Positions 11,190 to 23,308 of a stretch of DNA of 64,000 bases are shown piece by piece. The stretch spans positions 49,803 through 113,802 of the forward strand of contig FWCC01000244.1 of NCBI GenBank assembly GCA_900169235.1, in the 5' to 3' direction. Source of the DNA: Zarea fungicola. Taxonomy: Eukaryota > Ascomycota > Sordariomycetes > Hypocreales > Cordycipitaceae. A program made the translations under genes and the position numbers. Position 1 is the stretch's first letter, and every line of letters starts with the position of its first letter. Under the pieces are notes generated by a model. It had not been told where the DNA came from and did not search any database. It worked only from the letters and a program-made list of their open reading frames with translations.

Positions 11190-13382
11190 ATGGCTGCTCA
11201 AGACGTATCAGCAACTTCCAGCAGTGGCAGCCCAGCCCCTGTACTGGCAGCAGCGGGCCAGTTGAATCCATACTCATGCCTCGCGTGTCGAAGGCAGAAG
11301 AAAAAATGCGACAGAGTGTATCCGTGCATCAATTGTCAGAGAAAAAAGCTAGAATGCGTTTTTACGGCGCGGAAGCCGTCGACGCGCGAGCGAGACGGCC
11401 CCGGAGCTGTGAACAGGGTTGCTCGACTGGAGGCCATGGTCAAGTGTCTTCGGAACCAGGTTGACGCTGCCTCGTCATCCGCCGCGACGGGGGATGAATC
11501 AACGGGAAGTGATACGGAGATGCAATCCAGCCGGCTTCAAGCATCCCCCAGCCAGAATTCATCTCAAGAGCCAGCCGGAGAGCTTGACCAAGAATTTGGC
11601 CGACTTGCAATCGCGGAGGGGAGGAGTAGATACATAGCTGGCCACTCATGGGCAAACATAGATGACAAGGTTTGTTCTTTTATCATGTCGCGTGCCCTAA
11701 AAACAAAGTCCTCTAACAAGCCAATCTTCCAGCTTGACGATTTGGAAAGTCTGCTTTACAAGCAACCAACCGAGACTGCCGGTGGATCATCGTCATTGCT
11801 ATTCCCCTCGGCCCATGCTGACTTGGCGGAGCTACATCCACCGGGAATCCTAATTCCGGTATACTGGCGCGTATACAAGGATAACTACGACCGCCTCGTC
11901 AAGATTCTCCACGTTCCGACGACGGAACCACTCATCCTTTCTGCAGCTGCCAGTCTGGAAAACTTGGCGCCAAGTACAGAGACTCTTCTTTTTGCAATTT
12001 ACTTTTGTGCTGTGATCACACTCTCCCCAGACGATTGCCTAGAGACCTTTGGGTACTCCAAAGACGAATTGATTGCTCGATACAAATTTGCCGTACAGCA
12101 ATCATTTACAAAAGTCAATCTGCTGGAGACGGACGAGTTTATTGTCCTGCAGGCATTTACGATTTACCTAACTGCGCTGCGTCTCTGCTGCAACCTGACG
12201 CTTCTCTGGACTCTGACCTCGCTGCTCGTTCGGCTGGGCCAGAACGCCGGCCTTCATCGCGATGGCGCTCTCTTCCACCTGCCACCTTTTGAATCGGAAA
12301 TGCGACGAAGACTGTGGTGGAATATACGCGTGATAGACGCCCGCGCATCAGAGGATTCAGGCTACGACTCTGTTGTGCGCCCAGAGACGGCCAACACCAA
12401 GATGCCCCTCAACGTTGACGACGTGGACTTGACGCCCGACATGACGACGCTGCCTGTGGAGCGGACCGGATGCACAGACATGGTCTTCAGTATAGTCCGA
12501 TTTGAAGCGACATTGGCATTTGAGCGGCTACAGAACATACCGATGGGCTCGAATGGGCTGTGCGGAAAGATCCATGTTGCAGAGGCGCTGGCGAGCAAGG
12601 CCCAGAGCATAGTGGAATACCAGGATCGCCTGCAGCAGCTCGTCTTCGCGGAGGCTGATCCCGGCAACCCATTCTATTGGTATACCGCGATAGTGTCTAG
12701 GATCATTTTGAGCAAACTGTGGCTGATTGCATACCACCCATATATTCGACTCGATGTCTGCGGCGGCATCTCGCTGGCGACGCGAGACGAGCTATTCTCA
12801 AAGGCCATAACCATTGTCCAGTCGCAACTGCTCTTGTATAATGGCAAGCCGACGCGCACGTGGAGCTGGCTCTGCGTGACGCATGTGCAGTGGTATGCCA
12901 TAGCATATATACTCACCGAGCTGTGCAAGCGCACGCACGGCGATAGAGTCGAGACGGCCTGGAAAGCAGTCGACTCCATTCTTCAGTACGGCTCAAAGGC
13001 GGCGGGTGCAGCCGGGCAAGGGGAAGCTGACTCACTGCTCAGTTTCAATTCGCAGCTTACTGGACTTCAGGAAGAAGAGTACCAACCACTCAACAAGCTG
13101 CTGGCGGCGGCTCGATCCGCCAAGGCCAATGCACTTTCATCAGACGAGACATTTCTTCAGCAACAAGCCTCATCGCGCGAAAGAAATAAAGCCCAAATAC
13201 ATGATGCTGTAGATGCTCTTGGCAAAAGCTCCAATGGTTTTTTTGTCAACAATTCTACAGTTGGTGCTGACTCTGCAACCCAACCGCAAGAGAGTTGTCT
13301 TGAACCTGCGCATGAGTATATTCTGGACGATCAGCTTGGCTCTCACATCGATGCAGAAACCTCAACTTGGATTCATTGGTAG
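11190..13382 (+). CDS. Zn2Cys6 transcription factor (Fungal_trans / PF04082 type)
   Basis: Intronless, 730 aa. The zinc cluster at residues 30-56 reads CLACRRQKKKC then CINCQRKKLEC (CX2CX6CX5CX2CX6C). A short linker and a heptad-like stretch (RVARLEAMVKCLRNQVD, about 74-90) follow, probably the dimerisation element. SRYIAGHSWANI near residue 146 is the usual entry to the central regulatory region. The middle-homology domain spans about 220-560, with RLGQNAGLHRDG and EMRRRLWWNIRVID, which are hallmark PF04082 motifs. The C-terminal 130 residues are polar and low in conservation. Expected nuclear regulator; targets unknown. It lies alone, with no biosynthetic cluster next to it. Confidence 0.9.
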   Translation: MAAQDVSATSSSGSPAPVLAAAGQLNPYSCLACRRQKKKCDRVYPCINCQRKKLECVFTARKPSTRERDGPGAVNRVARLEAMVKCLRNQVDAASSSAATGDESTGSDTEMQSSRLQASPSQNSSQEPAGELDQEFGRLAIAEGRSRYIAGHSWANIDDKVCSFIMSRALKTKSSNKPIFQLDDLESLLYKQPTETAGGSSSLLFPSAHADLAELHPPGILIPVYWRVYKDNYDRLVKILHVPTTEPLILSAAASLENLAPSTETLLFAIYFCAVITLSPDDCLETFGYSKDELIARYKFAVQQSFTKVNLLETDEFIVLQAFTIYLTALRLCCNLTLLWTLTSLLVRLGQNAGLHRDGALFHLPPFESEMRRRLWWNIRVIDARASEDSGYDSVVRPETANTKMPLNVDDVDLTPDMTTLPVERTGCTDMVFSIVRFEATLAFERLQNIPMGSNGLCGKIHVAEALASKAQSIVEYQDRLQQLVFAEADPGNPFYWYTAIVSRIILSKLWLIAYHPYIRLDVCGGISLATRDELFSKAITIVQSQLLLYNGKPTRTWSWLCVTHVQWYAIAYILTELCKRTHGDRVETAWKAVDSILQYGSKAAGAAGQGEADSLLSFNSQLTGLQEEEYQPLNKLLAAARSAKANALSSDETFLQQQASSRERNKAQIHDAVDALGKSSNGFFVNNSTVGADSATQPQESCLEPAHEYILDDQLGSHIDAETSTWIHW

Positions 13383-14819
13383 TACCACTTCAAATCTGTT
13401 TTCTGTTAGAAGTAGTAGAAGTAATAATAATAAAAGAAAAAGGAGAAAGAAACATGGCACACAAAGTAAGAAGCAAAATAACCTACAGCCTTGGGAGTTC
13501 GTCGATCCTCGCAGCTTGTACCGCTTACCTGGCGCTCAAGTGCCGGTCATTTGGAAATTGGAGGACCGCAGTTGCCAAGTAGTTAGTCAATGTTTTTGTT
13601 TCTCCTCCGTACTCTGCTCTCGTCTCACGCTCCCTCCCCCTACTCCATACGTAGCGTAACTTACTAAAGTTAACTTGGTCAAGGGGAACGGGGTAAGTGG
13701 GAGATAAAATGGCAATGAGAGCGAATGAAGCTATGCTATTACAGAATACTATTTTTTCCACATCCGAATTAGGCAAACGGTACGATCCAGGCCTCATTCG
13801 TCTGCCCTCGGCGCTCATACGAAATGTAAGCTTGATCCACTTCTCCAAAACGACAAATGTCCTGGAAGGTCTCCCGGTAGCCTTAATTTACCCTGCGAAT
13901 GCCGGTGTTGAGTCAGGAAGAAAACCTTACAATCTCACCCGGGTAGTTGATGCCTTGTTATGGAAGCTGACAATACATGATGTTGAGTTAAACGGCAGCA
14001 GTGCCGCACATGCCGCATTGGTTGTCTGCCGCTCTGGGATCAGTGTAGAAGAAATAGTATTGGGTAGCTTACTCGTTCCGCGCAATTTTATGAATACTGC
14101 ACGGGGTAGTTTCATGGGTGTGCATTTTGCTCGCGGAAGTAAAGGGGACAGCGGTTCTCGATGTTGGTTGGCATGTATAGCGCCGGTTACAACGAAAATG
14201 TCCGCGGGTTGGCTATAACTATTTATGAAAGGGGCTTTGCCTGCCCTTTGAGCGCCTCCCGTGATGTATGTGATTTAGTAGATGTTTGTTTCGTGAGACC
14301 CGTAGCTCTGGGTTGGTCCTATTCCTTTAATAGTTAGGTGCGTTACAAGAACTCATTCCGGCGCCACGGAGCAACATTTGGGGTTGGTTCCCCCACAGTG
14401 TCAGAGTGAGCATTGCCACGGTCGGCAAACGATAAAATGTCATACCCAAAAGTCTAGACCCAAGTCCTACGTAGAGTTTGCTAATAATAAGACCGCGTGT
14501 AGAAAGCGTACTGGAGGCTAGAGATGCGCTAGCTGGTTAGCCAGCCAAGATGCTAGTCATGATATGAAACGCTCAATAAAATACAACAATCGGCCCTTGT
14601 TTGGATTGGAGGCTATTTTTTATCTTTACCTAAATGGGGAACAAACCTTGATAGCAACAGTGAATGAATGGGGGCCAGAGTGGTAATTGCCGTCTTTACC
14701 CATAATGCCTGATTCGAATAAATAGCTGGAGTGCCGCGCAAGTACGACTCTGTGTGGTATCTGTGTGGTATCCCCTTAATCCTGCCTGCAGACAAATCCT
14801 CGACTCTATATTCGGCAAC
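13383..14819. other. Intergenic, no convincing gene
   Basis: A 173-codon open frame at 13697-14218 (+) has no recognisable domain, signal peptide or codon pattern and is not called as a gene. The remainder lacks long frames. Confidence 0.4.
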
Positions 14820-16290
14820 ATGATTTCCAATACTCTGGCGAAATGGGCCAGTCTGGCTTTCGTACAGGCGTGCGTTGCCCACATGCATCTGCAAACTGAC
14901 GGCATGTACAACCCAAAGGTAGTAAAGCTTCCCTATCCATTGGTCGCTGCTAGGTAAACTTGTTGGCTAATGGTTGCGAGCTTTAGTTTACATCACCAAC
15001 ATGCAATACAACAAGAGATCCACTCTGCCGTGTTCTTGATCCCCTGTTCCATCTCAAGAAAGAAGATTGGTGGTTTCAAGCCGGACGCGGAAGCCCAAAC
15101 GAAAAGCCCACCGGAACGCTGTTTTTGCCAGCCAATGGAGCTGTTAACCTTCCCATCCAGGGCGCAACTGTGGCAACGAAAACGGGCGACTATGGCGACT
15201 TTGTGACCTTTCTCCAACGTCCACAGCCTTATGATGTGAGCAACCCGCAAGTCAAGAGCGGTGGCTTCCTCAGCAGCTCCAACTGCATCAGCACCCCGAA
15301 TATGCATGCCCAGGGTTACAGCGCCGCCGCCGGAACATCTCTTTCCATTGCCTATGTTAGCGACATTGCCGATGTCACCCCAGAAAACCTAGTTGTCATC
15401 AGCGTGGCGCCCAACACACCGTACTGGCACTATGCCAGCTATGAGATCCCCAACTTGGCCCCCTGCCCGGCAGCGGGATGCATCTGCGCATGGAAGTACG
15501 TATAGCGCCCCATACCATAGTCCTCATTGATGCTAATAGCAACTGAAAATAGCTGGATTCCCAACGGCTGTGGCCAGCAGAACATGTACATGCAGGGACA
15601 TCGCTGCCAGGTCACCGGCTCTGTCAACGGCGGTGCCCGGCCTCAGACGCCTGCGAAGCTACCGGGCCCTAATGTCAAGGGAGCCAAGCAGGGCATTTAC
15701 CAGTTTCAGTTGACAGGAAACAACGTCGCGGAAACCGTCAACGGCAAGGTGCCAACGTATTCCACTGCTATGGGATTCATGCTAGGTACGTGTCTCGCGG
15801 GTGACTGATGGCTTTTGCGCTTTACTGGCAACACTGTTAACGCGTGATTTTTCTAGGTGCTCAAACCGATATTTTCCCACCTGGCTCCCCGGCTGGAACC
15901 AAGACGACAAAATCGTCCGTCAAGGTCTGCACGGGAAAGAACCTCGCAGCCCCTTGCCAGGCCTTGGCCTTCACCAGCGGCCAATGCATTAGCTTTACAG
16001 GCACTGCCAAGTGAGTTTTGAGAAGTTCAGCAAGCTGCTCATTGATATGCTAATATGGGTTACGATACAGCAACAAAGCTGTTCACTCCTTCCAGCCAGC
16101 TCGCGGCTCATGCCAGTTTTTCAGGTACAGTGCCACGTTCTGGCGATTTGTCAACTCTTCTAATCATGTTCCCAGTGACGACAAGTGTGCCACTCCGCTC
16201 ACAATGCTTCCCCCCATGGGTTATCCTGGACTGAACGACATGGGAACTGCTGGTGGAGCCAGTGGATCTGTGAAATGTTCACTTCTCTAG
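14820..16290 (+). CDS. Secreted lytic polysaccharide monooxygenase-like protein (AA14-like)
   Basis: Six exons, join(14820..14918,14987..15495,15553..15785,15857..16010,16071..16124,16176..16290), 387 aa. All introns are 51-71 nt, GT-AG and frame-consistent. The signal peptide (residues 1-20) ends at ACVA, leaving a mature N-terminal histidine (His21), the defining first ligand of the LPMO copper histidine brace. The core shows DWWF, NCIS, a candidate second ligand His140, PYWHY (His181), and CICAWNWIPNGCG-QQNMYM followed by VKGAKQGIYQF, a pattern I associate with fungal AA14-type proteins. Residues about 290-387 are an extra cysteine-rich C-terminal module (VCTGK, CQAL, CISF, CQFF, KCATP). 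Expected extracellular, copper-dependent polysaccharide oxidation; substrate and exact AA family are inferred. Confidence 0.75.
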
Positions 16291-18221
16291 CTTGACTCAT
16301 GATGAGAAGCTGTTTTATTTGTTCTAGTTTACAATGTGTGTAGTATTACATGGGTAGTGGCAAACGCTTGCTGAGCCGGCGGGAGACCACATTCACTGCC
16401 TGTGGCTTCAATTCTTGGACTTGATCGCCTTAAACGGGCTTTTAAACCATTACTTCATAGTATTATTCTCTTTCTGTTCGACTTATATTCATTGTATCTA
16501 GTATTTTAGCAACGTAAATATAAAGCCGCGGTTGCACAATATTTCTAAAGTGCGATTTGATCATTTCAAGAATACCTCTGCACTATTGTGGACACGATGA
16601 TTTCAAAGTATTTATTTAATACAGAAATAGCATCGCTGGTAATGCCCCGCAAAGAACCAGAAAAATATGTCTTCAACTGTCGGCCAATTGTGGGAAAACA
16701 CACAATGGGGCTTATACAAATAGGACAAATAGGACAAACACTTTGGAGCACGAGTCGTAGTGGAGAGAGAAAAATACCTCGCGACAATAGCAAACCTCTT
16801 TGCTTCTCACGAAACGCAATTTACTGTTTCTGGGAAGATGAATCCCCGCAATGATCATTGTTTTAAGTGCACCTACTAAACCTCAAATGTTGGGTGCTTA
16901 GACATCAAGTGGTCGGGACAATAATCAACACTAATATGGCAGAAAAATAGTACAGTAGTTAAGTTAATTGGCGACATAGACGCCACTATAATTTTGTTGC
17001 GACAAAAAGTGGCTAGCCGCAACCAAGGCTTGAGTATTATTTTATTATCCCATATCTGCGTGACAGATTGACTGGTCTAGACCACGCTGTGTCAGGGCGG
17101 CCATGCCAGGTAACCAGAACCAGCGTCGCGCATAAATAGTTCGACAGCCCACCCTTTGGCTGCCAAGGGAGGATTATTAATTCTTTCGCTTCAATACATT
17201 GTATTTATTTAAATCTGAATATTAGTGCTCTGATTAATTGGTCCTTGCCCTGAGCGTTGACATAATACGCGTGCCTTGGCGTTGGCCATGTCTCACCAAC
17301 TACTCTCACACGTGCTAGTTTTGATATGTTGGTTCTAAGATCTTCGGCCAGTTTGGACCCTTACAAAGCTTTAATATAGATTGATTATACAATCCCTGAT
17401 GAGAATTCTCCATTTTTATACTTGTTCCCTTAATAGTTGCCGAATTTTAAATCGCGTGTGTTCACTGTGCGGTTGCTAGCCTGTCTGGTGCACTTTTTCG
17501 TTCTCTTTGATGATGCTGACCCGATTTTGCTGAGGTCAATTGACTGACTGATTGATTGATTGAATTGTCAACTTCCTTCTAACTCCTGCCATAAAGGCAA
17601 AAGATGCTCGTAAGAGTGTTGGTCGCTTTTTTCCTGTACCTTTGTACGCAGTGAGAACTGTCTGGAACCTGTCCGGTCATACATTGTGGGTGCACTTGAA
17701 GAAGGCCGTGAGCAAGACACAAATACACATGAGAAATATGCGTGGTGTGCGCGGTCGTTGAGGCAAAGTCACATGGCTGCTCTACTGTAATATAGAGGGG
17801 ATAGTTTTAGGTTAGTTACTATAGCTATAGCAAATTAAGAAGAAAAAATTATAAAAGAAATACGACGCGCAGATGCTAAGCAGACTGCTTTTAAATGCAC
17901 ATGCCGCATTTTACCTACGTTATTAATTGCTCTTTCCCTTTTCCCTATTTCAAGCAATGCCTAGCATGCTAACATAATAGCTGCGCAGAGCGGAAATAGC
18001 CAATACTTATTTCCAACGTTGTTGGTTGGCCACGAGTACGTCCGCTTAATTTACTATGTGGTTTACCTGCAAAGCGCAGCTCATCGTCGAGTCAGTAACA
18101 ACACCTACGCAAAAATCATACTACATATAAACTAACGATGCGCCGCCGCTGCATCATATATCGTACAGGCAAATTAACTGATTGCCTTTGCTGAAAATTT
18201 CTCCAGTTTTAATTTGCCGAG
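16291..18221. other. Intergenic, no gene seen
   Basis: About 1.9 kb, mostly AT-rich, with only a few short frames. Small direct repeats such as ACTGACTGATTGATTGATTG near 17543 are simple sequence. No RNA gene or transposon end was recognised. Confidence 0.45.
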
Positions 18222-20729
18222 ATGGATTTTGCCGACATGGACTTTGCCGACATGGACTTCGACGGCGACTACCTAAGCAAGTTGACTGGGACCACTATCC
18301 CTACCATGTCGGAGGACGAGGTTCGCGAAATTGCCAAATCACGGGTATCCTCCCTGATGAAGAGCTATGATGAGCTCAATTCGATACTGATGCGGCATGA
18401 AGCAACCATCCAAAAGCGATGGATCAAGAAGAAGAAGAAACAGCGCCTCGAGGTCATCACCAAGGCATGGGGAACCAGTCTCCCCGCAACTCACCGCCCC
18501 GACTACGCGGCCGCCAAAAAGGAATCCCCCGCACAGAGGGACCGAGGCTCGGCATATGTTGGCCACTACATGTGGCCACATATAACCCAGGAAGATTTGC
18601 TCAAGACCAAGTCCTTACTGCTGCTTCTCAACTCTCGCGGGCACCACCATCCATCGGCATTTGCCGGCGCTGACTTGGGTTCTATGAGATTGGGCATAGT
18701 TTCCAATGCATTCAACCGGATTTTCCTCAACGGCTTTGTCATGATTATACAGCCCAGCAAGGAAGCCGGCGAATACGGTCGGCTGCTGTCTTGGGACGAC
18801 CATGAGGATGCATTTGATTGGATGCATACGCAATACCAGGCCATACCTGGAGACGGCCTTCTCATCCTGGAGGCTCAGGAAAAGCTGCTACAGTTCTTGT
18901 TGGATGTCTGTAGTGATATCCTACACGACATCCCTGCGGACTCTCTCATAAAAAGTTTTGCAGTGCAGCCAACCCCATCTCTTGAGAGTGACAAATCATC
19001 CGAAGGCTTCCAGACACTTGCCGTCATGGCTTTGGAGGCACCATATCGATTGCCAAACAAAATGGATATCGACAGGGTCGAAGCGTTACTACGAGCCAAG
19101 CGGACTGCCGCTGAAGACCACATTTGGTCTCTACGCGAGGACCCTGGCTATTTTGAGCAGCATATGAGGGAGCTCAAAGAGCATAAAGGTGAAATGATCA
19201 AGGATAGGTTGGGAAACTTGCATCCAACACTTACTGGTGCTAAACAATCTCTATTCTGGACTCGTGTGGTTTCCGGAAGTATCTTTGCAGCAGATTTTGA
19301 GCTCGAAGTGTTTGCACAGCTTCACCGACGCGCTGAAAAGCTTCAAACAATCCTCGCAGAATGTGAAGGGAAACTGCTACCTGAGAAACCTCTGACAGAC
19401 CATTTACTTCATCTTCTGCTTGAGTTCCAATACTTCCTGAACCGTGCTGCCGTCGGACCAATGCAAGTTCTCAAGGAGACGGTGCCGGCTTCGCCACCTT
19501 GGCGCAATCAATTTGTCCGGGAGGTGCCACCAGATACTAAAACCAGCAAGATGAGCATGAGCTCAAACCCCCGTACGAAGCTGTCAAGGGTTGAAACCGA
19601 ACTTCGATACCTCCTCAGCACGGTGTGGGACAACGGGCAGCAACTTTTTTTACTTGGACTCCCGCTTGTTCTTGACGAGCTTGAGCGACTTATCGAGACA
19701 GAGCCAGCGGCCAAACAGCTTTTGACTGAACATGTGCTACAGACAATCGGCAGCCTGTCAATCATATCGCAGTGCTTGAAACAGTTGGATCTCTTTCAGC
19801 CGTGGTCCCGAACGTTTGAGAATCTGATGGCCGAGGAGAATCGCGAAGATAAAATGCAAAAGGCAATGGACGAGGCATATAAACCGTGGGCCGAGATACA
19901 GCAAGGTTTTAGCGAAAAGGGTGGTCCAAGTCACGCAACTATGCTGCGCTTTGCCTCGCTGTTTGATCCCACCGATGGCAAGTTTTCCTACCCATCCGGT
20001 AAGCGGCGCACCAAGCAAAATACCGATGCGCTTGTCGCCGCCGAGAAGAAGCTGGATTCTTTCTGGGAATTTTACGACCGCCTAGCAAGAAATGCAAGCC
20101 CAAGGATTGAAACTACGGCGGTCGGCAAGCTGCTGAAACGCCCTCGGGCTCTGCGCCGAACCGCCGAGTGGGTTGAGCCACCGCCTTCTGCTGGCAAGGG
20201 GCAAGAAACGGCATCGGACCCGGTCGCCCCAATCTACAAGCCGTTCTCTGCCTTGTACATTGATGAGCCGGCGGCGGCCAAGTCTGCGTCTCAGAGCACT
20301 GCGGCAACAAAAGCCAAGGTGAAGACGAAGGGTCAAGCAGCCCCTTCCCCCGCTGAGCCGGATGCTCCGGAGGTGGTTGAGGCGGAAGCCGAGGCTGTGC
20401 CCCCGATTCCAGTCGATGCCAAGGCGCTCAAGACATTCCGAATGCTCTTTTTCGATCCGTCAGTCACTTTGTCCGCAGGCGAGGTGTCCTGGACTGATTT
20501 TGTCCACGCCATGACGTCGAGCGGCGTTTTCTCGGCGGAGAAGATGTACGGGTCGGTTTGGCAGTTTCAGAGGATCGACGGGCGGGATCAGAGCCGGATC
20601 CAATTTCATGAACCGCACCCGCACTACAAGATTCCATTTTTTACCGCCAGAAGGCACGGCCGCCGCCTAAATCGCAATTATGGCTGGACTTTGAACAGCT
20701 TTGTTCTGAAGGAAAACACTAGTGCATAG
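18222..20729 (+). CDS. Fungal-specific protein of unknown function, 835 aa
   Basis: Intronless, 835 aa. It opens with a 15-nt unit repeated almost three times (MDFAD, MDFAD, MDFDG). A basic helix (KKKKKQR) lies near residue 67. A large helical middle follows. Residues about 640-720 are Ala/Pro/Lys-rich and low-complexity. The C-terminal 110 residues carry a motif recurrent in uncharacterised fungal proteins: VSWTDFVHAM, GSVWQFQ, IQFHEPHP, ARRHGRRLNRNYGW. I know no experimentally assigned function for it. No signal peptide or membrane segment is visible, so cytosolic or nuclear. The start at 18222 keeps all three MDF repeats. Confidence 0.8.
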   Translation: MDFADMDFADMDFDGDYLSKLTGTTIPTMSEDEVREIAKSRVSSLMKSYDELNSILMRHEATIQKRWIKKKKKQRLEVITKAWGTSLPATHRPDYAAAKKESPAQRDRGSAYVGHYMWPHITQEDLLKTKSLLLLLNSRGHHHPSAFAGADLGSMRLGIVSNAFNRIFLNGFVMIIQPSKEAGEYGRLLSWDDHEDAFDWMHTQYQAIPGDGLLILEAQEKLLQFLLDVCSDILHDIPADSLIKSFAVQPTPSLESDKSSEGFQTLAVMALEAPYRLPNKMDIDRVEALLRAKRTAAEDHIWSLREDPGYFEQHMRELKEHKGEMIKDRLGNLHPTLTGAKQSLFWTRVVSGSIFAADFELEVFAQLHRRAEKLQTILAECEGKLLPEKPLTDHLLHLLLEFQYFLNRAAVGPMQVLKETVPASPPWRNQFVREVPPDTKTSKMSMSSNPRTKLSRVETELRYLLSTVWDNGQQLFLLGLPLVLDELERLIETEPAAKQLLTEHVLQTIGSLSIISQCLKQLDLFQPWSRTFENLMAEENREDKMQKAMDEAYKPWAEIQQGFSEKGGPSHATMLRFASLFDPTDGKFSYPSGKRRTKQNTDALVAAEKKLDSFWEFYDRLARNASPRIETTAVGKLLKRPRALRRTAEWVEPPPSAGKGQETASDPVAPIYKPFSALYIDEPAAAKSASQSTAATKAKVKTKGQAAPSPAEPDAPEVVEAEAEAVPPIPVDAKALKTFRMLFFDPSVTLSAGEVSWTDFVHAMTSSGVFSAEKMYGSVWQFQRIDGRDQSRIQFHEPHPHYKIPFFTARRHGRRLNRNYGWTLNSFVLKENTSA

Positions 20730-23185
20730 TGGCGGGGTTTCTCTGGATGGCTCGGATGGCTTGACTGTCTTGTTTATGTAGCTGATAGCTCTGAATATGC
20801 ATCCAGGACGAGCACATGCAGGTATGTTCTCTCAGGAAAGTGACGATTGTAATGCCACTTTGTGGAATGCACGCTGCTGGCACGCTCGGTAAAATCTCTG
20901 CGTGGAGCAGTGGACGCTGCTTGTCACAGTGGCAGGCCGTCATATACGACAGCTATAAGCCCACAAACGACGTTGCCTCTGTCGACAACTAGCTTGACAA
21001 TCAACAACTATGCAACAACTTTTTGCTCCACCTATTGGCAGCCAGGATGTGGCAATAGCGAACCTGCTGGGCAGACCTCTCGGCCCTCTCTGTATGACTT
21101 GCTAGGAGCCAAGTCTTACTAGACGCTTGTTAGAAATAACAAGCTTCTGCTCTCAACTGTGAATACAGACTGCAGGTTCGCTATTACTACAAGCCTCATT
21201 GTCAATAGGTACAGCAAGAAGTAGTGTTTTTTATTGTTGATTGTCTAGCTAGTTGCCCGAGGCACGCTATTTACTGCCGGTTGGCCCCACATGTGGTGAG
21301 TGCCAAATGTAACGAACAATGAATACAGATAAAATTAAAGCCTATAAAGCCTTGGTCATTAGTTAATACTATTTTTTTTACTAATTCAATTTAATCTACT
21401 TTACTATGACGCTTTCTTTTCTTTTTAGATAATGGCTGTGTTTTGAAGAGGGTGTCCTAACTGTCAGTGGTGTCCCATAGTCAACTATTTTTTCAATCTC
21501 TCGCTGAAGACAGCTGAACCAACACTTCTCAAGGAACTAATTGTAAGAGCGGCACTGTTTCTCCAGTTTCTCTCCGTTGTGAGGCAAGGGTAGCACTCCG
21601 TGCCCCGTATTCAGCTTGCCCCACGAGATGGTGAAGCTCCACCATTTGACTGAATTAATTCCGCGTCCATCAACATCCATCCGTCCCATCCGTCTCACGG
21701 CTAAATTCTCAATGCTTGCCCCTCGAAACAGGCTTGTGGGTGCAACAGGAAACAGGAAACCCGTGCTAGTGGTGAAGTGTATGGCTGGTGAAGTGGTACA
21801 CTGAGATGCCTGATTAGAAGGCTCCTGGTTGTGCCTGTGCTAGCAACAAATCCATACATGTGCAAGCCCCCAGCACTTCAACTACACAGGAGTGGGTGCT
21901 AGCACATGTAAATAGAATTATGCTGCCTCTGCCCTGCTTTGATGCCAGGAAGTAGCGCTGTGCCCAATATCCGCTGCAATGCAGTGCGATGCGTGCCAAT
22001 CAGGTCTTGGATTCTCCATCGTGTAATTTAGCTTGGTTGTGTAGACCTGATTTATTTATTGCTTGTCGCCTCAGCCTCGGTAGGCTAACTCGACTACATC
22101 GCCTAACTTAGCCAACTGAGGACTCAACTACCATTCGCCGCCCACCCATACGCAGCCTCGCCCACGCATCTCTTGTGGGAAAAGCCATAGCGAGGCACAC
22201 ATATGAGCTCTTGCTTTATGTCCATGTAAACCATGGTCTCGACTACTTGAAGTTGCTCGGTTTTACCGTCATTTAACTGCGGCCAGTTGCTCCGTTGTAA
22301 CTGGATCTCCAAAGTCGCGTCCAACAGTCCCTTGTTAAAGTAGGCAAGGACTGCGAGCCACTAACTAGCCATTCTCTGCTCAAGATCTAACTGCCGATAA
22401 GTAATCATATAATATCCATTAATCGGTTATAAAAATAGTAGCTTGTTGATCTCTAGTGCTATTCTCTTTTAAGCTTTTCTATTAAAAGCTATTAATATCT
22501 ATTTAGCAAACATTTAAGCATAGGCTCCTAGAAGGTCGGGCGGAGGTGGAGATGTTCTAGCGCTTATGCAAATCAAAAACCTGAAGGGTGGCTTCGTCCG
22601 ATATGGCAGGTAGTGGTGGCCCAGAGCCAGCCGCAGTCTCAGCCGCAGTCCAGGGCGGACCAGACTGACCGGGCAGAGACCGGACAGAGTCGATCCTCTT
22701 ACCCGTTTGTTTCTGCTACACATCAACCTACTAGATCCCTTCCCGCTGTCTTTGCGGGGACAATGCTGTACACAATTCCATGGCTGATGAGCAGCGGTCA
22801 CCCCGAGGTGCGGACATCTGATTCGCCGACCGCCGATATTGAATGACCACTCGGCGATATGCACTGGGGTTGGTCAGCTGCGTCGGGCATCTCAATGCAG
22901 TAGCCCTCAGCCATCGGTGACTACCTTTACAATGACACTGTTAATCTGCCTCACTTCATATCTTGCTGTGGAGATCGCGGAGTCCGAAGGAACTCCACAG
23001 CTTTGTAATTGGCTGGAATCGTCAAAATATTGCCATATTCTGTCGCTCTGCATGCCTCTGCTGAAATGTTGGTCAGTCTCTGAGTTGACTTGACTTGAGT
23101 TGACTCTCAGTCGTATGACAACTTGAGCGAGGCAAAGGAGGATATAGGGAGGGAAATATATTACAAGAGTGTCAACAAAAATGAA
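20730..23185. other. Intergenic, no gene seen
   Basis: About 2.5 kb. Only short frames without domains. The stretch 22380-22520 is markedly TA-rich (TATTAAAAGCTATTAATATC) and could be an old RIP-altered repeat fragment; this is not proven. Confidence 0.45.
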
Positions 23186-23193
23186 TATAAATA
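23186..23193 (+). promoter_or_regulatory. TATA box of the small secreted-protein gene
   Basis: TATAAATA lies 123 nt before the ATG at 23309. A C/T/A-rich leader (CTCAACTTAAAACCC) follows. Confidence 0.45.
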
Positions 23194-23308
23194 ATCGACG
23201 GCCGTCTACTCTCAACGCCTTCCTTTACCACAGACATTCTCACATCTCAACTTAAAACCCACTCTTCTGTGCAAAAGCATCTACTTCTTTCAATTTCCAT
23301 ATTCCATC

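Noticed and set aside
13697..14218. 173-codon open frame on the plus strand
   Set aside because: No domain, signal peptide or family-like motif; it lies in the 3-prime flank of a regulator gene and may be chance. Transcript evidence would be needed.
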